From Tretioscincus oriximinensis (taxonomy: Eukaryota > Chordata > Lepidosauria > Squamata > Gymnophthalmidae), in assembly GCA_022410635.1 (NCBI GenBank), contig JAJVDF010000662.1:321887-385886 (forward strand): a stretch of 64,000 nt of DNA, given 5' to 3'. The notes beneath the pieces were generated by a model. It had not been told where the DNA came from. It saw only the letters and a list, made by a program, of their open reading frames with translations, and did no database searches. The position numbers were made by a program, and so were the translations under genes. Below are positions 1 to 11,490 of this stretch, in pieces (position 1 is the first letter of the stretch; each line of letters starts with the position of its first letter).

Positions 1-2971
1 GAAACACGTTCCCTGAGAGCCAGGAGCTCCTTGCACCGAACACACACCCATGACTTCTCACCAGCAGGTAGATAGTCATACATCTGACACTCAGTGCAAA
101 ACACTGGAAAGCCCCCTTCCCGCTGCTGGCTCTCTACCTTCATTATTAATATATTTATAATNTACTTTTAATACTATTTAAATTCTCTTTTGCTTCAAGA
201 TCCTTTAGTTATGGTTATAATCCANGATATTTTTAGTAAAACTATATGCTATGAAATGAATTTTCTTNCAATATATTAGAATATTTTGTTTGTTTATTTT
301 TCTAAAAACCCCTCTATTTGATATAATTTAATTTGTTTTGTTTTTTTTAAGTAAACAACCCAACTATTTTTGTTTTAAATTTACTCTTTTTTTAGTAGTT
401 ATATAATGTTTCTATGTCGTACCCAAATGTAACAACAAAATTTCAGAGCTTACCTCACAGCTGAACAGGGTTTTTATTATTATTATTGGTTCGTATTTTA
501 AAGAGAATATATATACAATCTAAATAGAATTGTCTTTTAGTTTAGTTGTAGAGGTAGTTTAGTTGTACCTTTAAATTTTTATGGAATGTTTTAGAATACG
601 AGGGGTCTAAAATCTAAAATTATGTCAGAATTTTCACATGTATCCTAGCATCTGAGAAAATCAACAAACCACATATGGTCAGAAAATACTGTGGTTAATG
701 TAACATACATACAAAAAAAAATTCAGAAAAAATAATAAAAAAAACAATAAAATGTTTATATTATTAGATCACATAATGCTATATCATATGACTATATCAT
801 ATTTTCTAGAAGCCCCTCTCGCAATTGAGATGAAGTACTATATCTCAAGTCTCACTAAGTGCTACTGAGATGAAGGTATATGCAGAAGGTTACGGAAACT
901 ATGAAGATTCAGGTAGAAGCAAATTTGTCAGACAACTGACCAAACTGGGTTTTTTTGTTAATGTTATGCTTGCTTTACATAGTCCTCAGTGATTCTGAGA
1001 CACATGTCAGGAAAGCTAATACGTTATCTTATCTTCATTTGCCAAGATTCATACCTTCAAAAGTGACCTAAAAGTGGCTGCAAACCTGTTTAATAGGGAA
1101 TAAAATTATTAAAAGTAACAAACAATGGGATCAGTCCAGGAGCCTTAACTTCTCAGATTTTTATTTTTGTTGCCTTTGGAATTTTGAACATACGTTTACC
1201 AATGAAACACACAACAATGTCAATATTTATGATAAGACAAAAAACAACAACTGTGGTGAGTTCTTATCGTTAGAATTGAAAAGTTACTTCTATTGGACTG
1301 TGTTCTCATGGGGGAGGGGGGAGAGAATACGTTTTGATAACTGCGGAATTATTTCAATTTCCTCTGCCGTTTTCTTCTGTTTCAGCTCTGTTTCATCATC
1401 TGGAGTTAACAACCGCATTGTTGGATACTCTGATTTTGAAGCATCCTCTTCCTGCACTCCGCTCCATCTTTTTTAAAAAAAAATGTGCTCAACTTTTGCG
1501 CAAAATCCATTATTTTAAAAAATACATATATTTAGTTTTGCGCAAAACTAGAACCCAACAAAAATCCCACCCTTTAAAAACTGCTGTTGCCTCCTTGGAG
1601 GGATAGTGCTGGCATGTGACAGTGTTTGCACAGAGGCATTCCCACTATGGGCAAAGCGTAGCCAGAGCAGAGTTAGCTTGAATTGGGAAAAACTGCAGCC
1701 CAAGCAACGTTTTCCAGGGTCCTGGAAGGAACCTCAGAGCATGCCATAGCTGATCCACTGCTGGAGGTGGGGTTTCGCACCTGCTGTCAGCCAAAGCATG
1801 CCAACTCGCCTCTAGCAGAAGAAAACCACTTGGGTTTTTGACAGGAGAACAGAGCTTTTGTGCAGCTCTGTTCTCACTGTCTCACCACAAGCGTCCGTGT
1901 GCGTCCGTGTGCATGTGCGTCCGTGTGCATGTGTGTGTGCACGTGCACGCACGTGCGCGCACCCCCACCAACCCTGTCCCAGTTTTGGGCTGCCAAAATA
2001 TGGCAACCCTGTTTGTGAACAACTCATTGCAAAAGAGATCCCCCTGTGGATTACAAGGGAAGAATGTCATAGGCTAATTCAGTGCTTCATATGGGTACTA
2101 CCAAGAGAGTAAAATACTTCTTCATCCTCACTAGCACTTTGTTTACATCAAATGAATTGAGTTAGCAAAGTAGTTAACAGGAAGATTTTAAAAGCATGCA
2201 TGTTTCATAGGAAAGTTTTAAAAGGGATTCCTCTTCTATCTTCTACAGAATATTTTTATTATCATTTATAACATGTAGTCATAACAGCATTTTAAACTCC
2301 TTATGAAACAGCACTTACTTATGTATTTATTTATATTTATATTCTGCCTGTACTAAAGATCTCTGTGTAGATTATACAGTAAAATAATTATAAAAACAAG
2401 TAGCAATTATATCAGGCTCATATAACAACTAGCAATAGATCCCAGGAATTTCTAAGTTTCAATCACCACCTGAATTACTAAAACTGACTTTGATTTCTGA
2501 AAGAAACAAAAGGCTCCCATATTTCATAATCCCTGTTAGTGTGGCTAACAGAGCATCAAAATAAAAGAATGAAGAATATATATTCAGTTTGCCTCAAAAT
2601 AAAGGTATCCATTTTGGTTCAAAAGCCACTTACATTTGAACCAAAAGTATGCAGATAGTTTTACAACTGTATTTTAATATGTCCTTGATAATATTAATAG
2701 AGGTCTTCAAAATCAACATAGCAACTATTTTGGCAGGCTGAGTGTGGAGTGTTTTGAAGCTGAAACTCCTTGTGCTCACAATCCATGTGACCAAAACACT
2801 ATTTTCTTTAGGAGTTAAATTTAAGTAGTTTCATGGAAAGAACACAGGCAAGAAAGAATCTAAAACATTTTCTCTTGCATAAATTAGAATGAGATTTGAA
2901 AGAGCAAGATTAGGTCCAAAGAGAGCAAGGAACCAAAATAAAGGAGGAACAAAATAGGGCAGTTTAATTAC
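1..2971. other. MYLK intron, AT-rich
   Basis: No coding similarity is seen on either strand. The stretch is AT-rich with homopolymer and TA-rich runs. It contains a CGTGTG-type microsatellite near 1891-1960, and a degraded SINE-like tail near 2320-2400 (TTTATTTATATT followed by TCTGCC). Three N bases occur at about 162, 225 and 268. The next MYLK exon downstream is not in this stretch. Confidence 0.6.
1891..1960. repeat. CGTGTG / GTGCAC microsatellite
   Basis: Imperfect alternating purine-pyrimidine tract of GTGCGTCC, GTGTGCATG and GCACGTGCACG units. Such tracts can take up left-handed helix. The reading frames across it, rich in Cys-Val-Arg or His-Thr-Ala, are repeat artefacts. Confidence 0.85.
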
Positions 2972-3088
2972 CTTCCACTTTAACTTTGCAAGTGCATTCT
3001 GATTTGCCTGCAGAATTCTCAGCGATGCATTTGTATTGTCCTTCATCTTCAGGAAAAGCCTTATCAATGGTTAAGGAGCACAGTGGTC
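2972..3088 (-). CDS. MYLK: MYLK exon: remainder of Ig7
   Basis: The 117-base exon begins after CCCATTAG and ends GGAAG/GTAATT, phase 1 at both ends. It encodes PLCSLTIDKAFPEDEGQYK and CIAENSAGKSECTCKVKVE, the E to G strands of Ig7 with the tyrosine-corner motif and F-strand Cys (YKCIAEN). Joined to the DFRXXL exon it reads TREG-PLCSLTI, matching the mammalian SQEGSLCSVSI spacing. A 20.5-kb intron separates the two. This is the most downstream exon visible; Ig8, FN3 and the kinase lie beyond coordinate 1. It is present in both long and short isoforms. Confidence 0.95.
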
Positions 3089-4582
3089 CTAATGGGGGAA
3101 AACAGAGATTTAGGCATGATCATCAATGAATGGCAGTTACAGACATTATCAGCACTCCCATAACTGGGATATGAGCGAGAATGAAATTATATGGTATTTC
3201 ATTGCCAGAAGCTTTAGGGTCATCACAGATAAAATCTGGAATAGAGCTTTTGCACCTTTAATGCAAGTGAAAAAGTTGTTTATCTGCAGATACTGCTGGA
3301 GGCATTAGAAGCTCCAACTGGTGAAAACTCCTCTATTCTGTAGTCATTAAAAGTGTAAACTTCTGTTCTGGGTTTTATCCACTCACCATAAGCTTTATAG
3401 TGTTTCTATACCATTACTGGGTCCAGAACTGACAAATTTGTAAACCATACAATTCATCATATTGCCAAATTGATGATATGAAAATTGTCACATGCAATAT
3501 CAGATAAACGTATTGCACAAATAGAAGAGTGTGAACCCAGGTTGCATAACCTCGAGATGTAGGCAACACATTTACTTGCCAACAGATATCCTAGTCAGCT
3601 CTCTTTTTTTCAAGATGAATTTTTCATATTCTGGTCCACCTATGTGACTATCTGAACTGTATAGACTCACAGAGGCATAGAATGTGCAGTTGTGGAAATG
3701 GTTCTGTGATATGAGACCTATTTTTTTTGTGTAAAACAATGTAAGTAACAAGTTTGCATAGAACTTCTTCCATTAACCTTATCAAACTAAGGGTAGAAAA
3801 TACACTTTGTAATAAGGAAAAACTACACCCAAAAAAGGTCTCATTACATGGATCAAGTTTTTGTTCTATCTCACTCTCTTGCTTTATTGAGTGCATTAAG
3901 GTAATGGAAGTACCCTATCCTGTACCTGTATGTGCAACAAGTAAGATTCCTCTATCCTTTCCTAGGTCAAAATATTGCTGAATGTACAAATCATCATTGG
4001 TCCTCACTTGTGAATCAACAGGAGATTCAAAGCTAATTTAAATCCAAGTTAAATCACTTTTTAGTACCTTTTACTTCTACACAGAATGCTTAAGTTTAAT
4101 GAGACACAACACATATTGCTGCTTTTCTACTGGCACTCTTTCTGTGTTCACCCGCCAAGAAATTTTATGATCTATAATAAAAAAGCACCCTACTCTGATG
4201 AAACTAAACCAAGATTTGCACTGTAAGGGAAACTACAGAACTTTGTGAACCTTTTAAAAATGCAGCAAAGTTATTCTTACTTTGAGAAAAAAACATTTTG
4301 TCTTATCTTACTTTCCATCATATTTTTTAGAAACTAAAAATGATTTGCTAGAACCACCTTCATCTGTAGAGAACTTGTCTCTTTTGTTCTCATAGTCTCT
4401 TACCTGGAGGAATTGGATGGTTGGCTTTGAAATCGCTGAAAAACTACTGCTTGTCAGAATAGATCAAGGCTACTGTGGCCTTCCAGGAGCTCTGACTTAC
4501 AAAATCTTGTTACTGGCCATAATCTGTTCCCACAAACTATTAGTACAAGGAAGAGTAAACTTCAACCATCCTTGAAACAAAG

Positions 4583-4680
4583 ACTATTTATTTATTTGTA
4601 CTTATACCCCAACCCTATACCCGAAGGTCTCAGGGTAGCCAAGAATAAAACAACAATGCAAAATTGACAAGCATACAACT
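4583..4680 (-). mobile_element. SINE/LINE tail fragment
   Basis: TTTATTTATTTGTACTTATA followed by ACCCGAAGGTCTCAGGG matches the 3' end of the full SINE at 49075-49319, also on the minus strand. Only the tail survives. The stretch from 3089 to 4582 otherwise shows no recognised element. Confidence 0.55.
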
Positions 4681-5154
4681 TGCGAATATTCATGCAGTTT
4701 CCTTGGCAAGCCAACTTGAAACACTAGAGGAAGTTTCACTATAGCTAGGTTTTTAGTTCAGTGTAATTTTATTGTATTTATTTAAAAATGTTTATGTTGC
4801 TCTTCATCAACAGGTCCCAGGTAAGAACAGAAGTGATAAAACATACAAATGCTTAAAACCTATTGAGAATATAAGCTTCCTTTCCTCCCTTTAATATCTG
4901 GCAAAATCTAGAGAGCACTAAGAATCAAAGACCTGGGAATGTAGCAAGTTTTAACCAGGCACCNAATACTATAGACTGTAGACACCTAGGCTACCACAGA
5001 AAACACCCTCTTGTTGCTTCTTACCTCTTGCATCTCCAAGAGAGAAGGAACTGAAAGCCCTCTCCTTGAAATCTCCTTATAAGAAATAAAATGACTCTGC
5101 TTAACAATTTCAGAGAAATAGCCGTGTTAGTCTAGTAGAAAGTCCAGCAAAGGA

Positions 5155-5265
5155 GCTAGTAGCACTTTGAGACTAACTTGAGAAAAGTGGGTGGCATAAG
5201 CTTTCGTGTCTACGAAAGCTTATGCCACCCACTTTTCTCAAGTTAGTCTCAAAGTGCTATTAGCA
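5155..5265. repeat. Foldback element, near-perfect palindrome
   Basis: A left arm from GCTAGTAGCACTTTGAGACT to ATAAGCTTTCGT is repeated in reverse complement after a loop of a few bases. A flanking segment at 5110-5154 (CAGAGAAATAGCCGTGTTAG) recurs next to the palindrome at 57572-57734. Partial copies of the family (GAGCTTTCGTAG core) occur near 10060-10115 and 31995-32060. The class of element is unknown to me. Confidence 0.85.
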
Positions 5266-5524
5266 ACTCTGCCTTAACAGTTACATTTTTAATTTAATGG
5301 ATATAGTTATTTTCCTTCTGAAAGATTTCCCTACATTTTTCAGATGTGTTTGAGTATGTTTTCATACCTAGCCATCATATCAAAAGTTTCTTCCTGGAAT
5401 ACCTCTACAATTGGAGGGTAGGAGAAATTCAGATACAAGTTGATCAATTCCTTGAGTTCATGTCCATCAGTAACCATGTCAGGTAACTAAGTCCATCTAG
5501 CTAGTTGTTATTGAAGGGTCTTAC

Positions 5525-5968
5525 ATGCAGTGACTTCAGTATAAAATCAGGCATGGGGTGGATAAGGAGAATAGAGAAAAAATGTTTTCTTTATCGCATA
5601 ACACTATGGCCAGAGGGCATTCCTTGAAGCTGATGTGCAGAAGAGTGAGGACAGACAAGGGAAAGTATTTTTTCATCCAGAGGGTCTTTAAAATTTACTT
5701 CCAGAAGAGGTGGTGGTAGCTAGCAGCTTGAATAGCTTTAAGAAAGGATTAGACAAGTTCATGAACGCCAAGGGTATAAATAGCTAGTAGGATAGTGTTG
5801 ATACTGCCCCTGAGATGGAGGTAGTATTCCTGAAATGCCTTTTGCAGGGTGTTGAGAACAGTTGAAGATTTTGCCTTCTTCTGTTCCAGACTGCCCAGGT
5901 GCAATTGAATGCTGGACTCGATGGGCTCCAGCCCAATTCAACAAGGCTCCTCTTATGATCAGTATACT
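5525..5968 (+). mobile_element. CR1/L2-clade LINE 3' fragment
   Basis: The segment contains the degraded C-terminal RT/3' UTR region (GAGAAAAAATGTTTTCTTTA, TTTTTTCATCCAGAGGGTC) and ends in the family tail with GAATGCTGGACTCGATGGGC and CTCTTATG. It matches the 3' part of the long copy at 41760-44297. It has many differences and no intact frame. Confidence 0.8.
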
Positions 5969-6704
5969 GATAGCACTCAGCTAATTCAATTTCATCTGAA
6001 TCACAAGAACCTATGGTAGTGATCAACCACAATAAAAACTAATTGTCACAGAATTTACACAAGATGAGGATATTCTGGATGGATTGTTCTTGAATTCAGG
6101 AATGAAAGAACTGTGCTCCATTACAAAGGCTAGTAACCAAAAACCCTATAAATATACATTCCGTGGTGCACTTTACTAAAATAAATGCCTGGTGCTCTCG
6201 GGGATATGAAGTATCTAAATCTGACTCCTAGGGCTGTTGCTGAATTTCACACTTTTGAGAGCCTCCAATATATATTGCTATTGAATGTTTTTAATGCTTT
6301 TAAAAATTCCTTCCAGATTTCCCATGGAAAAAGTACAAAAATACCATAAATAAATGTTGTCCCAAGGATATTATGCAATATCATCTAGAAATGTTAGCTA
6401 CAGTAAAATACAACAGCTTGTTTTTGATTGTGGTCGACCAAAGTTCACTCTAAATCGCAGCATTTTCTTCTTTATGCAAGAAACCTATTTTTAAAATCCT
6501 CATAAACTAAATGTTGAACTCCACACTACTTTTTAAATGAGGATCAATTGGTAAAAATTTGGTATAAATATTTAGTGGAATTATTAAAATTTGATATAGT
6601 TAGAAGCCAACAAATATTAGGATGAATACAGATAGGGAAATGAACTGGAAATATTAGAATGAGATGAAATTCCAAGGAGAGCAATAGAAGAAATAGGGAC
6701 GAGG

Positions 6705-6814
6705 AGAAGAAAAAGAAGAAGAAAAAGAAAAACAATTTTATACTCTGCTTTTCTCAGCCGAAGGGACTCAAAGACTTACAAGCTAATTTTTCACCCAAAG
6801 GCGTATTTTCTATC
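6705..6814 (-). mobile_element. tRNA-derived SINE, 3' part (split by Gypsy element)
   Basis: The GAAGAAG-rich tail (6705-6735, TTC repeats on the sense strand) and the TATACTCTGCTTTTCTCAGC body match the SINEs at 10752-11061 and 14306-14650. The element resumes at 8585 after the Gypsy insertion. Confidence 0.8.
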
Positions 6815-7136
6815 TGTTAGCTACCTCCTATCCTATCTTTCTGCTCTCGCCTTTTTTACCCTCTCCTTTGGTCTTTTGAATCGCTATGAGCACCGGCGGG
6901 AGCTTTTCAGCGGGTGATTTATATCTCCTCATTGGCTAGTGGGTGCCAAGAGGCGGCCGCTCAATCTTCCTTTATAATACAGTTCCCCCTGTCACTTCCT
7001 GTTCTATCTCTTTAGTTACTACCGGAGTTAACTTCTGACTTCTGGCTTTATTACTGGAATTAGCTTTTGAATAAACATCCTTCAATGAAACTGTTTACCT
7101 TTGTTGTTCTTGGATTGAAGCTCTACATAACTAACA
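6815..7136 (+). mobile_element. Ty3/Gypsy 5' LTR
   Basis: The LTR is 322 bases, starts TGTTAG and ends CTAACA. It carries a TTTATAAT TATA-like element and a late GAATAAAC polyadenylation-type signal. It matches the LTR at 8263-8584 along its whole length, with about 25 differences by eye (about 8%), so the insertion is not recent. Flanking CTATC (6810-6814) pairs with CCATC after the 3' LTR as a degraded 5-base target duplication. Confidence 0.92.
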
Positions 7137-7149
7137 GAAAGAGATAGAA

Positions 7150-8262
7150 CCACCATGAGAATGGATCAACAGTGTCAGCCAGCCGTGTCCTCTTGCCCTG
7201 TCTGCATTCAAAGACCCCCCGGGGCAAGCCTCCGGGATTACTCATGCCCCTACCGGCACCTACCCGACCGTGGCATGAGATTACTATGGACTTTCTGGTT
7301 GGTTTGCCTTCCTCCAATGGCATGACCACTATTTGGTGCACGGTTGATTGCTTTTCAAAGATGGCTCATTTTATTCCACTCAAGTCTCTCCCCACCACAC
7401 TGCAACTTGCTAGACTTTTTTTGGGCAACATTTTCAGATTGCATAGCATCCCTCAGCGCATCATTTCTGATCGTGGGCGTCAGATGACTGCTCGCTTTTG
7501 GTGTGCCTTCACCAAACTTTTGGGGACTAAATTGGCCTTCAGTTCTACTTTTCACCCCGAAACTGATGGATAAAGTGAAAGGAACTTGCAGAACATCATA
7601 AGACTTTTGCGCTCTTATGTTAACTTTCAACAATCTGATTGGCTGTCTTACCTGTCTTTGTGTGAATTTGCCTATAATAATTCTGTCCATTCTTCCACAG
7701 GTGTCTCCCCCTTCAAGGCAGTCTATGGTTCTTCTCTGTCTATCTTCTCTCCACTCATCTCTGATGAATCCCTCCCCACCTCCCTATCACAATGGTCCGA
7801 TTCCGCTTCTGCTGTTTGGGACAAGATCCATGACGCCCTGAATACATCTTGTGCCTCCGCCAAGCATTATGCTGATCGCCACAGAGCCCAGGGCCCCCCT
7901 ATTTCTGTTGGGGACTATGTTTGGCTTTCTACTCATAATCTGCGCTCACTCCTTCTCCTGTCATGGTCGGGGAAGACGAACGCTTCGAGGTGTCCAACAT
8001 CTTGGACTCCCGGTTCTTCCATGGTGAACTCCAATACCTCGTCCATTGGAAGGGTTACCCTGTTACGGATCGTTCCTGGGTACGCTCCATTGATGTTCGC
8101 GCACCCTCTCTCCTCCATCGCTTCCATTCTGCCTTTCCTGACAAGCCACGCCCTAACTTGCACCCTCCATCCCTCCTTCCTGTCTTCCATGCTTTTTTCC
8201 TTCTTTTTCCTTTCCTTCGTGCTCCCCCATTGGGTTACCGCTCTTTGTGGGTGGGGGGATGA
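7150..8262 (+). pseudogene. Ty3/Gypsy chromovirus remnant: integrase and chromodomain
   Basis: This is the internal region of the element between the LTRs. It encodes the end of an integrase zinc finger, the catalytic core (WHEITMDFLVGLP for the first Asp, IISDRGRQ for the second, Glu in the ETDG region) and GVSPFKAVYG. A C-terminal chromodomain follows in another frame (LQYLVHWKGYP). Gag, protease, reverse transcriptase, RNase H and the primer-binding site are absent. At least one frameshift and a stop after FHPETDG break the frame. A purine-rich stretch (8251-8262) just before the 3' LTR fits a polypurine tract. The copy cannot make a working polyprotein; the LTRs could still carry promoter or polyadenylation signals. 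Confidence 0.93.
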
Positions 8263-8584
8263 TGTTAGGTACCTCCTATCCTATCTTTCTGCTCTCGCCT
8301 TTTTTACCCTTTCCTTTGTTCTTTTGAATCGCTTTGCGCGCCGGCGGGAGCTTTTCAGCGGGTGATTTATAACTCTGCATTGGCTAGTGGGCGCTGAGAG
8401 GCGCCCCCTCAACCTTCCTTTATAATGCAGTTTCCCCTGTCACTTCCTGTTCTATCTCTTTAGTCACTACCAGAGTTAACTTCTGAGTTCTGGCCTTATT
8501 ACTGGATTTAGCTTTTGAATAAACATCCTTCAACGAAACTGTTTACCTTTGTCGTTCTTGGATTGAAGCTGTACATAACTAACA
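8263..8584 (+). mobile_element. Ty3/Gypsy 3' LTR
   Basis: A 322-base partner of the LTR at 6815-7136, with TGTTAG and CTAACA ends. CCATC follows at 8585-8589. The intact SINE copy at 10752 reads TTCTATCTTCCCC at the matching place, showing that CTATC was the original target. Confidence 0.92.
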
Positions 8585-8771
8585 CCATCTTCACCATCAC
8601 ATAGAGATGATGGTACCTATTTATCTTCTTGCAGATTTCTCACTTTTGAACTGGTTGGCTGAAGCTAAGACTAATAGAAGGCACTCACTTCTCTCCATGG
8701 CAGACACAAAGGCCTTGACCAACCAACCTCTCCGTTGAAAGGCCTGTTCTTATCCTCTGCACCATAGTGCC
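8585..8771 (-). mobile_element. tRNA-derived SINE, 5' part (split by Gypsy element)
   Basis: Continues the SINE interrupted at 6814. It aligns with the body and degenerate tRNA-like head of the copy at 10752-11061 (GGTTGGCTGAAGCTAAGACT against GGTTGGCTAGAGCTACAGGC). The head ends near 8771. Confidence 0.75.
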
Positions 8772-10244
8772 CACAATGTTAGAGAACAAACTGCCATCTG
8801 AAGGGAGGGAGTGGGGAGGGGTTAATGGGAATTTATATATACATATGTATAAGTATGTATGTATAACTATATCAAATAACAAAAACTGAATCTGAAAAGA
8901 AAGGATCAAGAAACCTGTGACCCTTTATCTATTGCTTGCCTATAGCTCATTTGATCATTAGTTATACTTTCAGGATGTAACACATAATGGACTCCAAAAA
9001 GCTCTATAAAGTCACAAAATCCATACCCTTATTCTAAGAGTACCAATGTCACTCAGGCTTTTGACTCCTAGCTCCCTCTGCATTTGTCCTTCCAGGGAGG
9101 ATGAGTGGGAGAGAGCATTTGACACTTTTAAATATTTTTACTTATGTGTTTATGTTGTTTATAATTTTCTATTACCTACCTGGGACCTTTGGTGGAAGGC
9201 GCGATATAAATTCCTAAATAAAAATTAAAAACAGCATTTTGTCATGTTAAACCCACCACCAACTGGGCTACACTGGATGATATCTTAGCCAAGTTCATGT
9301 TTATTGCATACTACAGTAAAGATAGGTTCAAACAGTAAAGGGACATAATGTTGTCTTTGGCAGATAAATTCCTACATCACAGTCTAACGATGTACAAGTA
9401 TTACTCTCAAAATCCTTCAAATCAAAAGTACAAACAAAACCCAGACTTTATTTACTACAGCTTTAAGCTTCCAAGATGATCTTTGCATCCTGTGACCTAG
9501 GAAATGACTTCATTCCCTGGGTATTGGTATTTCCTCCTCAAAAGCCCCCCATAACCTCCAGAGTTGAGATTCCTTGCTCAAATTCTGAGAAAACTCTGCC
9601 TGGTGTCTCTAGTCAGAAATTCTGGACCTCTGTACACATTAAAAAATTGAAATCCCAGAAGACTGAATGAGATCTCTGTGAATATCAAGCTACCCTTTCC
9701 CCTTTTACATACAGTAGCCGCCAACCAGCTACCAGTGCTTTGTGAATATATGGCTAGACAAACAGAGTATCTGCTCTGCATTTTCAGACACTGCTTTTTA
9801 AAAGTATGTCTATTTTGTATTTTATTGTTGCTTGGTACGTAACCTTGAGACCTTTAAGTTTAGGGCAGGATAGCAATGAGAGAAAATAAACATAAACAAG
9901 TAAATATAAATTGCAAAAACTGTCTGTTTTTCAGTAGAAACCTGTGAAATATCACGTATCGTAGAAGAAGAATGTATTCTTGGGAGATTTCAGAGTCTTT
10001 TTTGCCAGGTTCTGATTGTCAACAGAACAAACTCTGTACTGGTGTGTTTTGCTAGTGAGCTAGTAGCACTTGCAGACTAAGAAGAAAGGGAGGTGGCACG
10101 AGCTTTCGTAGATACTTCTACTTTTTAGATGCTAGAGGACCGATTTTTCTTTGCTGATAACTTTTCTTATGTGACTAGTTGGAAACTATGAGAAATGAAC
10201 ACCTACTTACTGTGAGGTGGTGTTCTAGAAGACAGAGAGGGAAG
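8772..10244. other. Intronic sequence with minor repeat remnants
   Basis: A SINE/LINE tail on the plus strand lies at about 9150-9232 (GGCGCGATATAAATT then an A-rich end). A partial copy of the foldback family lies at 10060-10115. Otherwise I see no element or coding signal. Confidence 0.5.
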
Positions 10245-10345
10245 GGGACACCTCTTACTATGGGTTATTCCATGTGTGCCCCTGCAGGAAGACGATAGAA
10301 TGAAACCTCCCTCCTCTACATAAGCTGGCCAGCAGAGAGAGGCTT
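10245..10345 (+). repeat. LTR-like repeat, copy A
   Basis: CACCTCTTACTATGGG, TTATTCCATGTGTGCCC and GAATGAAACCTCCCTCC match, in opposite orientation, 11385-11490. The matching copy has a clear TATATAA element, suggesting promoter-bearing terminal repeats of an unidentified element. Confidence 0.5.
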
Positions 10346-10751
10346 AGTCCTTTCTAGAGAGAATCAGTCATGTACCCATATCTACCTTTGTATCAGATAA
10401 ACAATGAGACATCGGACAACAAATCATGAACAACCATTTATTACAGAACACCAGAATAGTAACAGTCACTATTTAGAAAGATATTGAAAAAGATAACTTG
10501 CACAAGATTATGACAGAGTAACCAAACTACAGAACATCCCTAGTCAAAGTGTGGGACAGAAGCCTTCCCTGGAACATCACTTCACAGGAAGTAGGATGCC
10601 TCTTACCATGGGAAGTAGCACAGTATACAAAGCCCAGGTTGGGAGACTAGGGTGAATCCTTCTCCAATATATGCCAAGGCTCCCCTAGAGGATCTGAAAA
10701 TATCCAACTTATAGTTCTTCATGAAGGTAAGTATTCTGTCAGGTCGCCGCC

Positions 10752-11061
10752 AGAGAAGAAGAAGAAGAAGAACCAGGTTATTATACCCTGCTTTTCTCAT
10801 CTTTCAAAGGGACTCAAAGCTGCTTCCAAGGGTATTTTGCTCAAAGGCTTACATTCTATCTTCCCCACCAGGCTCTGATGGTTCCCATGTATCTACTTGC
10901 AGTCGCTGCAATTTCTTGCAATTCATGCTTTCGAATAGCTGGGTTGGCTAGAGCTACAGGCTAGTGGAAGGTGCTCACCCCTCCTCACGTCCCACACAGG
11001 GCTTCGAAACCCGATCTCCCAGCTGAGAGACGGATTCCTTAGCAACTGAGCTGTCGGTGCC
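10752..11061 (-). mobile_element. tRNA-derived SINE
   Basis: The sense strand starts with a tRNA-like head (GGCACCGACAGCTCAGTTGC, then GGGTTTCGAAGCCC, a near B box). It continues through a body of about 200 bases to GCAGGGTATAATAACC and a TTC-repeat tail. The length is about 310 bases. It is the most complete intact copy of this family in the window. Confidence 0.85.
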
Positions 11062-11384
11062 TGCTTAACGTGCCTGCAAGCTTAATGCGCTCCACCATCC
11101 AGAATGCTACAGTTTTGGCTGATGCCTTCTGCCCTTGTTTAATGGGGTGAATAAGCGCAAACAGCATTTCAGTCTTCCAAAATTGGGAATATCTCCGTCT
11201 CTTTTCCGACAGGCTCCTTCTGTTGGCTCCCTCTCTAGATTTTGCCCATCTCAATGCTCCAAATACGGAAGAGGCTGATCCGACTGGGAAGGGCTCTCAG
11301 CTTGTCTACTCACTAACTTTCTAATCAAGTCCTTAAACCTTTTCTTTTCTCCAGATAAAATAGAACATCTGTCTTGCAGAAGAT

Positions 11385-11490
11385 GACAGAAAGGACTGGC
11401 CTCTACTGGCCAGTTTATATAGAGGGAGGTTCCATTCTGTCATCTCCCTGCAGGGTACACATGGAATAACTCATGGTAAGAGGCATCCAT
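11385..11490 (-). repeat. LTR-like repeat, copy B, with TATA element
   Basis: On the minus strand: TTATTCCATGTGTACCC, GAATGGAACCTCCCTC, TATATAAACTGGCCAG. It is an inverted partner of 10245-10345. Together they bracket about 1 kb that includes a SINE. No coding remnant is seen between them. Confidence 0.5.

Noticed and set aside
1812..2112. His/Arg/Cys-rich frames on both strands
   Set aside because: Products of a GTGCGTGTG-type microsatellite read in several frames.
7172..8365. Open frames of 133 and 259 codons as a possible domesticated integrase gene
   Set aside because: They are interrupted by a stop and frameshift, flanked by paired LTRs, and the 259-codon frame runs into the 3' LTR. 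This is a decayed Gypsy element.
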